A stretch of 64,000 bases of DNA from Elusimicrobiota bacterium (GCA_016180425.1 JACPBF010000007.1:26906-90905); one strand, 5' to 3'; counted from the first letter of the stretch, positions 18,591-28,459 are shown. The notes: generated from the sequence alone by a model not told the origin. Translations and numbers: made by a program.

Positions 18591-19615
18591 TCGAGTTGAC
18601 CGCAGGCAGCGCCAATATCCTGTCCTTGGGGTTTGCGGGTATGGACTATTAACCCTTTATTTTTTAAGAATTGATAAAAATTTTCTATATTCTCTTGGCT
18701 GGATGGTTTAAAGGGAAGCGCGGGCACAGGATTGTAGGGAATAAGATTAATTTTAGGTTTTATTTTAAAATGAGCCGCGTTTAAGGCTTTTATTAATGCT
18801 TTCGCATCTTCTAATGCATCATTAACCCTATTGAGAAGGATATATTCAATGGTTAAATCAGAATCATTTTCTAACTGGTACATCTTACAGGCGTTTAGTA
18901 CATCTGAGATAGAAAAATTGGAAGAAACTGGCATTATTTTTTTTCGGATATTTTCATCCGCAGAATGGAGAGAAAGGGCTAAGTTCACATTCAGCCGTTC
19001 TTTGGCTAATTTTTTAATTTGGGGAACAACCCCTGTGGTAGAAAGGGTGATATGAGAGGGATGAATCTTAAATCCTTGCGGGGATTTAAGCCATTGAATG
19101 GTTTTGACCACATTGGAATAGTTTGCCAGAGGTTCACCCATGCCCATAAAAAGAATATTTTTTAAAGATATGTTTTTTGCATCCTCAATTAAGAAAATTT
19201 GATCCAAAATTTCTCCAGAAAATAAATTGCGGTCATAAGGAACAAGTCCGGATGCGCAAAATTGACATTTAAAGGCGCATCCTACTTGAGTGGAAATGCA
19301 AAGGGTATAATAATTTTTGTGAGGAAGTAGAACCGCAATAAAATTTTTAGAATCAAAAGTTTGAAAGGTAAATTTTATTGTATGATCCAGCCTAGATTCT
19401 TCTTCTTTTATTATTTTTAAACTTCGTAGAGCATAGTTTTGGTCTAAAAGTTTTCGGAAAGAGGCTGGAAGATTGGTCATTCCTTGGAAAGTGGATTGAT
19501 GCTGGCTAAAAATCCAATGAAAAACCTGCTCCATCCGATACCTTTCTCCAAATTCCCGGTTAGAGAACTCTTTTTCTAATTCATGCGGAGAAAGGTCTAA
19601 TAGGTGATTTTTCAA
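18587..19615 (-). CDS. rlmN: 23S rRNA (adenine2503-C2)- / tRNA (adenine37-C2)-methyltransferase
   Basis: Radical SAM methylase. The cluster motif CAFKCQFCASG gives C113, C117 and C120. The methyl-carrying Cys near the C-terminus is seen in DIGAACGQL (C338). Other hallmarks are LFMGMGEPLANY, HITLSTTGVVPQI and LALSLHSADENIR. Length 342 aa is normal. Only 2 bp separate it from htpX upstream and 4 bp overlap the amidase downstream. Confidence 0.96.
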   Translation of the reverse strand: MKNHLLDLSPHELEKEFSNREFGERYRMEQVFHWIFSQHQSTFQGMTNLPASFRKLLDQNYALRSLKIIKEEESRLDHTIKFTFQTFDSKNFIAVLLPHKNYYTLCISTQVGCAFKCQFCASGLVPYDRNLFSGEILDQIFLIEDAKNISLKNILFMGMGEPLANYSNVVKTIQWLKSPQGFKIHPSHITLSTTGVVPQIKKLAKERLNVNLALSLHSADENIRKKIMPVSSNFSISDVLNACKMYQLENDSDLTIEYILLNRVNDALEDAKALIKALNAAHFKIKPKINLIPYNPVPALPFKPSSQENIENFYQFLKNKGLIVHTRKPQGQDIGAACGQLE

Positions 19616-19617
19616 CC

Positions 19618-20508
19618 TTAATAAACGATTTTTTGATTATTTGGCAATATTCCCGGATTTATTTTAGATGCCAAGGCTTCAAGCCTTTTAACTCTTTCTG
19701 GAATTGGCGGGTGGGTAGAAAAAAGCGTGAGTAGAGATCCTCCAGAAAGAGGGGAGACAATATAAAGGTGCGCTGTTGCCGGGGAAATTTCTTGAGGATT
19801 CCTTTGTACCCCAGATTGCAGTTTTTTAAGAGCGCTGGCTAAAGAAAGAGGCAGTTGGGTTATTTCCGATCCGCCTTCATCTGCCGCATATTCTCTGGCT
19901 CGGGAAATAGCCATTTGAATAATCATGGCCGCTATTGGAGCCAGGATCGCTATAAGCAGCATGACTATACCATTTGAACGATTTTCTCTATCGTCGCTTC
20001 CATGTCCGCCAAACATTCCAAACCACATGAACATGCGGCTTGCCATCATAATAGCTCCGGCAATAGCAGCAGCAATAGTGGAAATAAGAATATCTCTATT
20101 TTTTACGTGAGCTAGTTCATGGCCTAAAACTCCGGTAAGCTCTTTTTCATCTAAAATACTCATGATCCCTGTGGTCACAGCAACAGCCGCATGTTCAGGG
20201 TTACGGCCAGTGGCAAATGCGTTGGGAACAGGGCTTTGCATGAGATAAATTTTAGGCATGGGTAAATTTTGGCTTAGAGTCAGCTTGCGCACAATTTTAT
20301 AGACTTGTGGAAGTTCCTTTTCTTCTACGGGTTTTGCTCCAGACATAAGCAACACAATCTTGTCTGAAAACCAGTAGGAAATAAAATTCATGATCAGCCC
20401 CATGACAAAAAAAGAAACCATGCCTTGATTTCCGCCAATGACCTGACCCACTAACATCATGAGGGCAAGCAGCCCAAACATTAAAAGAAAAGTTTTAAAA
20501 TGGTTCAT
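19618..20508 (-). CDS. htpX: HtpX-like membrane zinc metalloprotease
   Basis: M48B protease for quality control of membrane proteins. Two N-terminal membrane segments, then VLGHELAHVKNRDILIST with zinc ligands H130 and H134 and catalytic E131, then further hydrophobic segments. The third ligand lies in SRAREYAADEGGSEI. PNAFATGRNPEHAAVAVTTG is the typical substrate-groove region, and FSTHPPIPERVKRLE closes the domain. Length 296 aa is normal. Confidence 0.96.
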   Translation of the reverse strand: MNHFKTFLLMFGLLALMMLVGQVIGGNQGMVSFFVMGLIMNFISYWFSDKIVLLMSGAKPVEEKELPQVYKIVRKLTLSQNLPMPKIYLMQSPVPNAFATGRNPEHAAVAVTTGIMSILDEKELTGVLGHELAHVKNRDILISTIAAAIAGAIMMASRMFMWFGMFGGHGSDDRENRSNGIVMLLIAILAPIAAMIIQMAISRAREYAADEGGSEITQLPLSLASALKKLQSGVQRNPQEISPATAHLYIVSPLSGGSLLTLFSTHPPIPERVKRLEALASKINPGILPNNQKIVY

Positions 20509-20621
20509 ATTCTTAATGCCTCCTAAATTGAAACTTCCAATAAATCTTTTATACTACAGCCCAAATCCTTTTTGGTGAAAACCTCTTTAACTAAAGACTT
20601 ACGCGTTAGGTAAGTTTTTGG

Positions 20622-21557
20622 CTATAGAAGTTGTTCCCAAAGTTTTAGTCTGGCTCCCTGTAAAAAAGACCATGCGTCTTGAGTTTTTTTCCCCTCTTCT
20701 TTAAGCTCTAGAATTCTTAAACTTCCGATTCCACATTTTACTATAAAACCCTTACCTCTTTCAAAACCGGTCAGGGCGCCTGGTTGGGCTTCATCTCCCT
20801 CAATTTCTGGGAAAATAGGCTCTGCTTTTAAAATTTTTAAAATTTTTCCATTTGGCAAGTTACAATAAGCTCCATTCTGGATAAGAGCTCGAACCTGTCT
20901 TGAAATTTCTATTGAACTTTTTTCCCAATGAATCTTGTAATTTTCTTTTTTTAAACAGGGGGCTAAAGTAATCGCTCCAGTTTGGATCTTAGTTTCCGGG
21001 TTTCCTTTTTTTAACGCCGCTAAAGCTTCCTCTAGCGCATGAACTCCTAAAGGGATGAGTTTTTTTTCTAGGCTGACAGCGTCCTCATTCTCTTCAATGG
21101 CGATCTTTTTTTGCGCAAGGATAAGACCTGTGTCTAGTGATTCTGCAATCTGAAAGATTGTAACGCCGGAAAACATATCTCCTAAAAGCAAAGCCCATTG
21201 AATAGGAGCAGCTCCTCTTAAATGCGGGAGAAGGGAAAAATGAATGTTAAAGAGTCCTAAAGGAAAAATATTTATGAGTTCTTTTGGAATTATTTTACCG
21301 TAGGCCGCGACCACGCCTATTTCTGCTTTGAGGTTTGCGATTTCAGAAAGAAAAGATGGTTCTTTTAAATTGGCAGGTTGAAAAATAGGCAACTTTTTTT
21401 CTTTGCAAAAAGATTTGACAGGGACTTCTTCAATCTCTTGTCCTCGTCCTTTGGGTTTATCCGGTTGGCTTATACAAGCGACAAGATTCTCGTTTTTATG
21501 CAAAAAATCTAAATAGGGAAGTGCTATTAAAGGAGTGCCAAGGAAGATTATTTTCAC
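20622..21557 (-). CDS. fmt: Methionyl-tRNA formyltransferase
   Basis: Formylates the initiator Met-tRNA using 10-formyl-tetrahydrofolate. Signatures: IIFLGTPLIALPYL at the start, SQPDKPKGRGQE, the catalytic region NIHFSLLPHLRGAAPIQWAL, and AESLDTGLILAQKK. Residues about 205-305 form the C-terminal OB-fold tRNA-binding domain. It lies 75 bp after def, the usual partner that removes the formyl group. Confidence 0.96.
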   Translation of the reverse strand: MKIIFLGTPLIALPYLDFLHKNENLVACISQPDKPKGRGQEIEEVPVKSFCKEKKLPIFQPANLKEPSFLSEIANLKAEIGVVAAYGKIIPKELINIFPLGLFNIHFSLLPHLRGAAPIQWALLLGDMFSGVTIFQIAESLDTGLILAQKKIAIEENEDAVSLEKKLIPLGVHALEEALAALKKGNPETKIQTGAITLAPCLKKENYKIHWEKSSIEISRQVRALIQNGAYCNLPNGKILKILKAEPIFPEIEGDEAQPGALTGFERGKGFIVKCGIGSLRILELKEEGKKTQDAWSFLQGARLKLWEQLL

Positions 21558-21632
21558 CTAAGCGCTCATCCACTTACCTTTAAGATTTTTTGTTTCTTTA
21601 TTTTAACTTGTCGGCATAAAAGTTTCATTTTT

Positions 21633-22142
21633 TTACCACAAATGAGATTTTTTGCGTTTTCTAATTTCAGCAAAAATTTTCCATCGTTTAAGAATTGGTA
21701 AATGGTCAATATAAAACTTTCCATTTAAATGATCAGTCTCATGCTGTAAAGCTCTTGCCAGGAGACCTTCACCTGTGTAAGTCATGGGCAACCCTTTTTC
21801 ATTTAAAGCAGTTACTTTTGCAAAGCCATGTCGTTTTATTTTAGAAAGGAATCCTGGGATGGATAAACATCCTTCTTCTTCAAAGAGATATCCTTTTAAT
21901 TCAACAATCTTAGGGTTGATCAGAACCAGCGGCATTCTTTTTCCTTGGGGTTGTATGTCAATCACAGCAACTGAAAGTCCTATGCCAATCTGATTTGCCG
22001 CCAGCCCAACCCCAGGCGCATCGTACATGGTTTCAAACATGTCCCGAATCAATTTCCTGATCTCATTGCCGATCACATTCACAGGAGAGCATTTTTTTCT
22101 TAATACAGGATCCCCGTACTTTACAATTTTTCTAATCGCCAT
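21633..22142 (-). CDS. def: Peptide deformylase
   Basis: Iron/zinc hydrolase removing N-formyl from new proteins. The three motifs are GVGLAANQIG (about residues 44-53), EGCLSIPG with metal ligand C92, and QHETDHLNG with H134, E135 and H138. Length 169 aa is normal for type I. Only 3 bp separate it from trmL. Confidence 0.97.
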   Translation of the reverse strand: MAIRKIVKYGDPVLRKKCSPVNVIGNEIRKLIRDMFETMYDAPGVGLAANQIGIGLSVAVIDIQPQGKRMPLVLINPKIVELKGYLFEEEGCLSIPGFLSKIKRHGFAKVTALNEKGLPMTYTGEGLLARALQHETDHLNGKFYIDHLPILKRWKIFAEIRKRKKSHLW

Positions 22143-22145
22143 AGA

Positions 22146-22607
22146 TTACTCCTTTACTACCGTTGTTTGACGGATCGCTTCATAAATTGCGATTCCTACA
22201 GATGTGGAAAGGTTCAGCGATCGAATAGGCCCTTGCATTGGGATTTTATAAAAACTGTTTTTATATTTTTCAATAATGCTTTGGGGAAAACCTTTTGTTT
22301 CAGAGCCAAAAATTAAATAGGAATTCGGCGTAAACCTTGCTTCCCAAAACATTTTTGAACCATCTTTTTCAAAAAAGTAATATTCTTTATTTTCTGGAAT
22401 ATTCCTTTCAAACTCATCCCAATCAGAATAGGTTTTTAAATTTAAGTCCTGCCAATAATCTAACCCGGCTCTTTTTAGATATTTATCTTTTAAAGAAAAG
22501 CCTAAACGCCCAACCAAATGCAGGGCGCTTTTGGTGCCAACGCAAGTGCGTCCAATATTGCCGGTATTCCAAGGAATATCTGGTTCAACTAAAACAATAT
22601 TCATCAT
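22146..22607 (-). CDS. trmL: tRNA (cytidine/uridine-34 2'-O)-methyltransferase
   Basis: Short SPOUT (TrmD/SpoU) methylase acting on the wobble base of tRNA-Leu. Motif 1 is VEPDIPWNTGNIGRTCVG, motif 2 LIFGSETKGFP and motif 3 IPMQGPIRSLNLSTSVGIA, which forms the AdoMet-binding knot. Length 153 aa is that of TrmL rather than the longer TrmH. Twelve bp after rmuC. Confidence 0.94.
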   Translation of the reverse strand: MMNIVLVEPDIPWNTGNIGRTCVGTKSALHLVGRLGFSLKDKYLKRAGLDYWQDLNLKTYSDWDEFERNIPENKEYYFFEKDGSKMFWEARFTPNSYLIFGSETKGFPQSIIEKYKNSFYKIPMQGPIRSLNLSTSVGIAIYEAIRQTTVVKE

Positions 22608-22619
22608 TTATTCTAAACA

Positions 22620-23735
22620 TTATTCCAGTATTTCAATTTTAGGGGGAGCTTCCGGGTTCCCCTGCTGCAAAGAATCTAATTTTAACTCCAACCTATTTAC
22701 CTTTTTTTCCGCGTCTTCAAAACTTTTTTTTGCATGGTTTAAGTGAGTTCCTACCAGCTTAAAATCTTCTAAAAATTTTTGCAGGTCTCTGGCCAAGCGC
22801 CCTAATTCCCCTAATATCTCTTTTGCTTTTTCCTCAATTTTTAGCCCCCGAAACCCAAGGGAGAGCGTCGCCAGATAGGGGTAAAGTGAATTAGGAGAAA
22901 CAGGGAAAACATGTTTTTGAGTGGCATACGAATAAAGGTCAAAGGTTTCATTGGGCTGGTCTATGCGGATAATCGTTTCATAATAAATATTTTCCGCCGG
23001 GATATACATTAAGGCAAAAGGCAGGGTTCCCTCGTCAGTTAAAATATATTTTTTTGATATTTCATCAATATGTTTTTTAACGTTTCTCACAAATTCTTTT
23101 CTTAATTCCAGCTGTTCTTTTTCTTCTTTGGTTTCAATCATCCTTCTAAAATTATCCAAAGGAAATTTCGCGTCTATTGGAATTAAACCTTCTTTAAGCT
23201 TAATAATAGCATCCACTGTATTTCCATTTTTAAAAACGTATTGGAACTCATAAAAGTCCTTGCTTGGAAGGATTTCTCTTAAAACGTTTTCCAAAAGGAT
23301 CTCTCCCATGCCGCCGCGCAATTTAGGAGGCTTTAGAATTTCTTCTAAGGTTGCGATATTTTTTGTGGCTTCAAAAATCCGTTCCGTGGCTTGGGAAAGA
23401 GAGCCTAGTTGATGAGAAACATCCTGCATAATTTTAGAGGAATTTTCTAATCGGGAATCAAATTGTCCCTGCGCGTTTTGCAAATTTTGTGAAACGTGAT
23501 TCATCCCTTGTTGGAGCTGGCTGATTACCATGCCTAACTGTTGGTTCACAGTTTCATTGGTTTTGCTTAAGTCTTGAGAGATTTGCAGTTTTAATGCGTC
23601 CATTTGCTGTTGTAAAAGCAGCATGGAAGAATCTTTTTCCAGAGGAATTTTTTTATAAAACTTATAGAAAAGCAAAGAAAAGATTCCTAAAAGAGTTAAA
23701 AATAGAGCAAGAAATAAAAATGTTAGATTTGTCAT
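22620..23735 (-). CDS. rmuC: RmuC family DNA recombination/nuclease protein
   Basis: An N-terminal membrane helix (LTFLFLALFLTLLGIFSLLF) is followed by a coiled coil (about residues 40-150, many Q/L heptads). The RmuC domain follows: PKLRGGMGEILLENVLREIL, then VDAIIKLKEGLIPIDAKFPLDNF and LPFALMYIPAENIY, which is a PD-(D/E)XK-like core by family analogy. The ATG at 23735 overlaps the stop of the helicase-nuclease gene as ATGA, which argues for this start instead of a TTG at 23759. Tight coupling supports a joint role in DNA maintenance. Confidence 0.92.
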   Translation of the reverse strand: MTNLTFLFLALFLTLLGIFSLLFYKFYKKIPLEKDSSMLLLQQQMDALKLQISQDLSKTNETVNQQLGMVISQLQQGMNHVSQNLQNAQGQFDSRLENSSKIMQDVSHQLGSLSQATERIFEATKNIATLEEILKPPKLRGGMGEILLENVLREILPSKDFYEFQYVFKNGNTVDAIIKLKEGLIPIDAKFPLDNFRRMIETKEEKEQLELRKEFVRNVKKHIDEISKKYILTDEGTLPFALMYIPAENIYYETIIRIDQPNETFDLYSYATQKHVFPVSPNSLYPYLATLSLGFRGLKIEEKAKEILGELGRLARDLQKFLEDFKLVGTHLNHAKKSFEDAEKKVNRLELKLDSLQQGNPEAPPKIEILE

Positions 23736-26701
23736 ATTTTTTTCGCAATGGCCGGACAAATTTTTTCAAAAGCGCACCAATGGCAATGATAGCCAGGAGC
23801 AGGATTAAATCGCTCTTCTTTAATTCCTTGAATCACTTTTTTCGTAGTTTCAAGAACTTTTTCTATTTTTTCTGCTTTAGGGACGGCTGTCCCAACAATC
23901 TCTCTTTTTACAAAATTAAGAATGGTTTTTGAAGGGAGCTCTCCAAACTGAGCTTTAAAACTAGCAGCATAAAGTAACAGTTGGATGCTTGCATTCGCTT
24001 TTTGGTCTGCCTCTTTTTGATCTTTAACATCCCCTGTTTTATAATCAATAATCGTGATCCCATCCTGATCTTTGTCTATTCGGTCCCAACGCCCGCGTAT
24101 CGTATTTTCATCCACTCTCATTTTAAAATCCTGTTCCACAAAAAAAGGGAGTTTTTGAGATTTTTCTTCCTTTTTGTAATAGGATTTTAAAATTTTAATC
24201 CCTTCTTTAAATCTTTTTTCTTCATGTTCGCGGGAAATAAACCCAATGCTTTGCCATGCGCTTTTAAAAAGTTCCAACACTGTTTCAATGCTCATTTTTT
24301 TTAAATCTCTGCGCGCAAGATGAAACCCTTTTAAAGCCTCATGGATCGCCATGCCAAAGACTGCCGTGTGGTGGATGAGCACGGGAATTTTAAGAATTTG
24401 TGAAAATTTATATTTTAAAGGACATTTTAAATAATCCTCTATGGAAGTTACGGTTAAAGATGTTTTTAGAGCCATTTTAGATTGTTTTTCTTCTGGTTTA
24501 AAGATTTTATTTTCCTTAATTTCAGAAGAAAATATTTTTAAAGAATCTAAGGGGTTGGTTTTTAAAACTTTTTCATCTATCTGGGGTTTATCCAAAGCTT
24601 CTAATATAAACTGGGAAGGTTTCCATAGTTTTTTTTTGCCCATGTCCCTAGCAGAACAAAGAATAAGTTCTTCTTTTGCGCGGGTCATTCCCACATAGGC
24701 AAGCCTTCTTTCTTCTTGAATGTGCACATCTCCTTGGGGTAGAATGTCTTTAATCAGGCTCTCTGGAATTTCAATCGCCTCTCCCCGATCATTTAAAGGA
24801 AAATGTCCCTGTTCCAAACCCACTAAAAATACAACAGGGAACTCAAGTCCCTTAGCCGCATGCACGGTTAAGAGGTTGACTGCATTTTCATCCGGGTCAG
24901 CTTGGGAACTTTCAGGATCTTCACCCGCGATCCTTAAAGCTTCCAGATATTCTATAAAGTAGTGGACTCTGTCATATTGCGCAACTTGCGCAAAGCGTTT
25001 GATCAGTTCAAAAAATTTATGGAAATTTTGAGCCTGCTGAAGCGATCTATCGTCTTTGGATTCCGCTAGCTTTTTAAAAATACCGTTCAGTTCAAAATAT
25101 TGGTAGAGCACATATCCAGTTGGAATCTTAAAAGAAAGAGCTCTAAATTTTTTGAGTTCCTCCAGAATTTTTTCAATTTTATTTTTTGTTTCCACATTTA
25201 TTTTTATTAGGCCCTGTTTTTCATAGTCCTCTTTATTTTTAAAAATATCATAGAGGGATTTATGGCTGCGCGTGGAAAGTTGGGTAAGAGCCGCAAGATC
25301 TTCAGATTCAATTTCATAGAGGGAGGAAGAAGCCAAATAGTAGAGGCTGCTGGAATCATCCGGCTGATCTAGAACCCTTAAAAAAGCGAGCGCTACTCTA
25401 ATTTCTTCTTGGTCATAGAGACCAGCGTTTCCAGAAAATCTCCAAGGGATTTCCTCACTTTTTAAGGATTTCATAAAAGGCTCTGCATTGGCATTGGTGC
25501 GCACTAAAATCGCAAAATCTTTTGGTTCATTGTTAAGAGAAGCGATTCTTTTTTTAATTTCCCCTGTGATGAAATCCGTTTCCGCAAAGAGATTTTCAAA
25601 ATGAAGAGAGCGAACTTCAAGACCAAAGCCTTGAATGGAGCGCAAGGCTTTGGAGATGTGGTCGCAATACTCCAGGCGATAGGGGTTATTGTGTTGAATC
25701 AGTTTATAGCTTGAATCCAGAATTTCTTGAGTCGAGCGGTAATTATCCTGTAAAACGATCTCTTTAGCTTCTGGAAAGTCTTTGCGAAAGGAAAGAATAT
25801 TAGATAGGCATGCGCCTCTAAATTTATAAATCGCCTGATCATCGTCTCCAACCACAGTGATGTTTCTATGGTTTTGGCTTAAGAGTTTAAGCAGACTAAA
25901 TTGCGCGTAGTTGGTGTCCTGAAACTCATCCACTAATATGACTTTAAATTTTCCACACATTTTTTTAAGAATGCTGGGATGCTCTTTTAAAATTTTTAAA
26001 GGAAAAAGCACTTGATCCCCAAAATCTATAAAACCATGCAGCAATTTTAAGTTTTCATAACTTTGGTACGCGTGAGCAACTTCCATCATTTTTTTAGCAT
26101 CTTCTTTTTCATCGCTCCCTTTTGCCGACTCAACTTTTTCTTTTGCTATTTTTTCCAATTCTTTGGGGGAAATATCCTCATCTTTGGAGCGGCTAAATGC
26201 GGTAAGAAGGGATTCCACAAAATGGGTTGGGTCAGTTAGGGGACGGTAGTAGTTTAGTTTTAATTCAAATAGATGTTGGCGCATAAAAACAACAGCTTCC
26301 GGAAGAGTTAAAACCCTTAAAGAAGGGGAAAGGCCAATTTCAAAAGCGTATTCTCTTAAAATTTTGTCTCCAAAAGAGTGAAAGGTGGAAATCGAGACAT
26401 CATTAAATCCATAGGGGATCAGCTGATCTACCCGTTCTTCCATTTCATTTGCCGCTTTATCCGTAAAGGTAAGCGCAAGGATTTCAGAAGGTTTTGCTTT
26501 TTTAGCTGAAATAAGATACGCGATTTTTTTGGTAATAACAGTGGTTTTGCCAGTGCCGGCTCCAGCCACAATTAAAAGCGGGCCTTCCCCATGTAAAACC
26601 GCTTCTTTCTGAGAAGGATTTAATCCTTCCATTATTTGAGAGACTGGGTCAGTAAGCCTGAAGGTTGTTTGTTCTTGGGTAAGGGTTTTAGAATCCTTCA
26701 T
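23732..26701 (-). CDS. UvrD-type helicase fused to an AddB-like Fe-S PD-(D/E)XK nuclease
   Basis: A 989-residue protein. Helicase motifs: NPSQKEAVL, Walker A GAGTGKTT (47-54), VDEFQDTNYAQ, VVGDDDQAIYKFRGA, QDNYRS, TVHAAKGLEFPVVFLVG and EERRLAYVGMTRAK. From about residue 750 a nuclease domain follows: GRWDRIDKDQDG, TIIDYKTGDV (D and K of the PD-DXK core) and QLLLYA. Cysteines in YLKCPLKYK and in the C-terminal CHWCAFEKIC fit the four-Cys iron-sulphur staple of AddB/Cas4-like nucleases. It probably processes double-strand ends. Cotranslated with rmuC. Confidence 0.94.
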   Translation of the reverse strand: MKDSKTLTQEQTTFRLTDPVSQIMEGLNPSQKEAVLHGEGPLLIVAGAGTGKTTVITKKIAYLISAKKAKPSEILALTFTDKAANEMEERVDQLIPYGFNDVSISTFHSFGDKILREYAFEIGLSPSLRVLTLPEAVVFMRQHLFELKLNYYRPLTDPTHFVESLLTAFSRSKDEDISPKELEKIAKEKVESAKGSDEKEDAKKMMEVAHAYQSYENLKLLHGFIDFGDQVLFPLKILKEHPSILKKMCGKFKVILVDEFQDTNYAQFSLLKLLSQNHRNITVVGDDDQAIYKFRGACLSNILSFRKDFPEAKEIVLQDNYRSTQEILDSSYKLIQHNNPYRLEYCDHISKALRSIQGFGLEVRSLHFENLFAETDFITGEIKKRIASLNNEPKDFAILVRTNANAEPFMKSLKSEEIPWRFSGNAGLYDQEEIRVALAFLRVLDQPDDSSSLYYLASSSLYEIESEDLAALTQLSTRSHKSLYDIFKNKEDYEKQGLIKINVETKNKIEKILEELKKFRALSFKIPTGYVLYQYFELNGIFKKLAESKDDRSLQQAQNFHKFFELIKRFAQVAQYDRVHYFIEYLEALRIAGEDPESSQADPDENAVNLLTVHAAKGLEFPVVFLVGLEQGHFPLNDRGEAIEIPESLIKDILPQGDVHIQEERRLAYVGMTRAKEELILCSARDMGKKKLWKPSQFILEALDKPQIDEKVLKTNPLDSLKIFSSEIKENKIFKPEEKQSKMALKTSLTVTSIEDYLKCPLKYKFSQILKIPVLIHHTAVFGMAIHEALKGFHLARRDLKKMSIETVLELFKSAWQSIGFISREHEEKRFKEGIKILKSYYKKEEKSQKLPFFVEQDFKMRVDENTIRGRWDRIDKDQDGITIIDYKTGDVKDQKEADQKANASIQLLLYAASFKAQFGELPSKTILNFVKREIVGTAVPKAEKIEKVLETTKKVIQGIKEERFNPAPGYHCHWCAFEKICPAIAKKI

Positions 26702-26702
26702 T

Positions 26703-28109
26703 TTAGGGCAGGGATTGGATTTTGTTTTTTTTAATTGCAGAAAGCATCTCTGGAATGGTTGTATATTTTTCTCTTTCTTTTCCCTTTTTTTTCCCTTGTT
26801 CTATTTCAGCCAGATCCAAAGTTTTCCAATCTTCATAAGTGACAAAATCGATTTTTCTTTCTTTAAGAAGATCAAGAATTTTTTCTTGTTGGCTTTGTCT
26901 GTTATTACCTTTGTAAATAGAAAAATCTTCTAATAGTTTATGCGCTGTCTCTATGGAATCTGGTTTATTGGTCCCTATGACTCCTGAAGGTCCTCTTTTA
27001 GCCCATCCCACAACATAAAGACCTGGAATGATTTTTTTATTTTCTAACTCCATCACACGTCCTTTTTCATTTGGGATTGCGCCGCTTTTTGGATCAAAAG
27101 GAAGATCAGTCAAGGGAACGCCTTTATATCCCACAGACCGAAAAACTAGATCTATAGGTAAAGTCTCATATTCTCCAGTTCCCTTTGGGCGCAATGACCC
27201 ATCTTTTTCTAAATAGAGTTTATTTTTTTCTAGTTTGATCTCAGTTACTTTTCCATCCTTACCAATTAATTCTACGGGAGAAACTAAAAATTTCACAATA
27301 ATTTTTTTAGGCTGATTTTTAATTGGTTTTTGAGATTGTTCTTGCAAGATTTGAACATTATTTTTAGCTGTAAGACCCCCAGAGCCTTGTTCTAAAGATT
27401 TTTTAGAAAGTTCATCCAAATTAATTTCTTTAGGTTCAATCACAAGATCAGCGCCCTCTAATTCACAAAGTTCTCGTATTTCTGGATTTGTAAAAGCAGC
27501 TTGAGCTGGACCGCGCCTGCCAAGAAGAAAAATTTCCTCCACATTGCTTTTTTTTAAGGCTTCCAGCGCATAGTCCGCTATATCGGATGATTGCAGATTT
27601 TTTGGATTTACAGCCAGGATACGGGTTACATCCATGGCTACATTGCCATTGCCAACCACAGCCACCCGCTTAGCGGAAAGATCAAAATTATAATTTTTAT
27701 AATCCGGATGGCCATTGTACCAGCCTACAAAAATAGTCGCTGGATCACTGCCTTTAAGATCCTCGCCCGGGATTCCCATTTTTCTATCTGATTTTGCGCC
27801 TACCGCAAAGATCACAGCCCCATAGATACTCTCTAAATCTTTTAAAAAAAGTTCTTTTCCAAATTCCACATTGCCAAAGAATCGAAACCTGGGATGAGCT
27901 GAGATTTTTTCATACACTTTGGTCACAGTTTTAATTTTTGCATGGTCTGGAGCCACTCCTCCACGCACTAAACCAAAGGGAGTAGGAAGACGATCAAATA
28001 TGTCCACAAAAATAACAGGATTGGTTTGGTTCAAGAGTTCGGCTGCGGCGTAGAAACCAGATGGCCCGCTGCCAATGATAGCAACATGAAGCTCAAGGGA
28101 TGAGTTCAT
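26703..28109 (-). CDS. FprA-type ferredoxin/adrenodoxin-NADP+ reductase
   Basis: FAD- and NADP-binding flavoprotein moving electrons between NADPH and ferredoxin. FAD loop: AIIGSGPSGFYAAAEL. The PTPFGLVRGGVAPDH stretch is characteristic of the adrenodoxin-reductase/FprA branch, and the NADP loop is VAVVGNGNVAMDVTRIL. Late conserved parts are VFRSVGYKG and YVVGWAKRGPSGVIGTN. Length 468 aa fits. One base separates its stop from the helicase-nuclease ATG, so it heads that operon or is read through from the toxin genes 14 bp upstream. Confidence 0.92.
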   Translation of the reverse strand: MNSSLELHVAIIGSGPSGFYAAAELLNQTNPVIFVDIFDRLPTPFGLVRGGVAPDHAKIKTVTKVYEKISAHPRFRFFGNVEFGKELFLKDLESIYGAVIFAVGAKSDRKMGIPGEDLKGSDPATIFVGWYNGHPDYKNYNFDLSAKRVAVVGNGNVAMDVTRILAVNPKNLQSSDIADYALEALKKSNVEEIFLLGRRGPAQAAFTNPEIRELCELEGADLVIEPKEINLDELSKKSLEQGSGGLTAKNNVQILQEQSQKPIKNQPKKIIVKFLVSPVELIGKDGKVTEIKLEKNKLYLEKDGSLRPKGTGEYETLPIDLVFRSVGYKGVPLTDLPFDPKSGAIPNEKGRVMELENKKIIPGLYVVGWAKRGPSGVIGTNKPDSIETAHKLLEDFSIYKGNNRQSQQEKILDLLKERKIDFVTYEDWKTLDLAEIEQGKKKGKEREKYTTIPEMLSAIKKNKIQSLP

Positions 28110-28123
28110 TGAATTGATTGATT

Positions 28124-28459
28124 TTATTTTTCAAGGATTTTTTTAACTTGTTTTTCTAAAAAAGGGAGCTTACTTTTTACAACGTCTAGAATAATTTCAG
28201 GATCAATCCCAAAATACTCATGGATTAAAATATCTCTTAATCCAGCTATGCTTTTCCAATCTATTTCAGGATTTTTATTCCTTACTTGATCTGGTAAATG
28301 TTTTACCGCCTCGCCAATAATTTCAAGATTGCGAATGATTGCGTCAAATGTTTTTTCATCTTCTAAAATTCCATCCAAATGTATCCCAGCCGTATAGCTA
28401 TTTATTTTAGAAATACCTTGCAGAATATCCTCTAAGTAAACCTTATAATCCCGGAGCAT
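28124..28459 (-). CDS. hepT: HepT-family RNase toxin (DUF86)
   Basis: A HEPN-fold endoribonuclease. The R-x4-H-x-Y motif is intact as RDILIHEYFG (R75, H80, Y82); the Tyr is the AMPylation target that the cognate MntA modifies in characterised systems. Length 111 aa is normal. It overlaps mntA by 17 bp. The pair sits directly in front of fprA on the same strand and divergent to the giant gene. Confidence 0.93.
   Translation of the reverse strand: MLRDYKVYLEDILQGISKINSYTAGIHLDGILEDEKTFDAIIRNLEIIGEAVKHLPDQVRNKNPEIDWKSIAGLRDILIHEYFGIDPEIILDVVKSKLPFLEKQVKKILEK

Noticed and set aside
5543..26701. The two UvrD-type helicases as a recent duplication
   Set aside because: Only the second has a nuclease domain and they differ widely outside the motifs; they are separate families (PcrA and helicase-nuclease).
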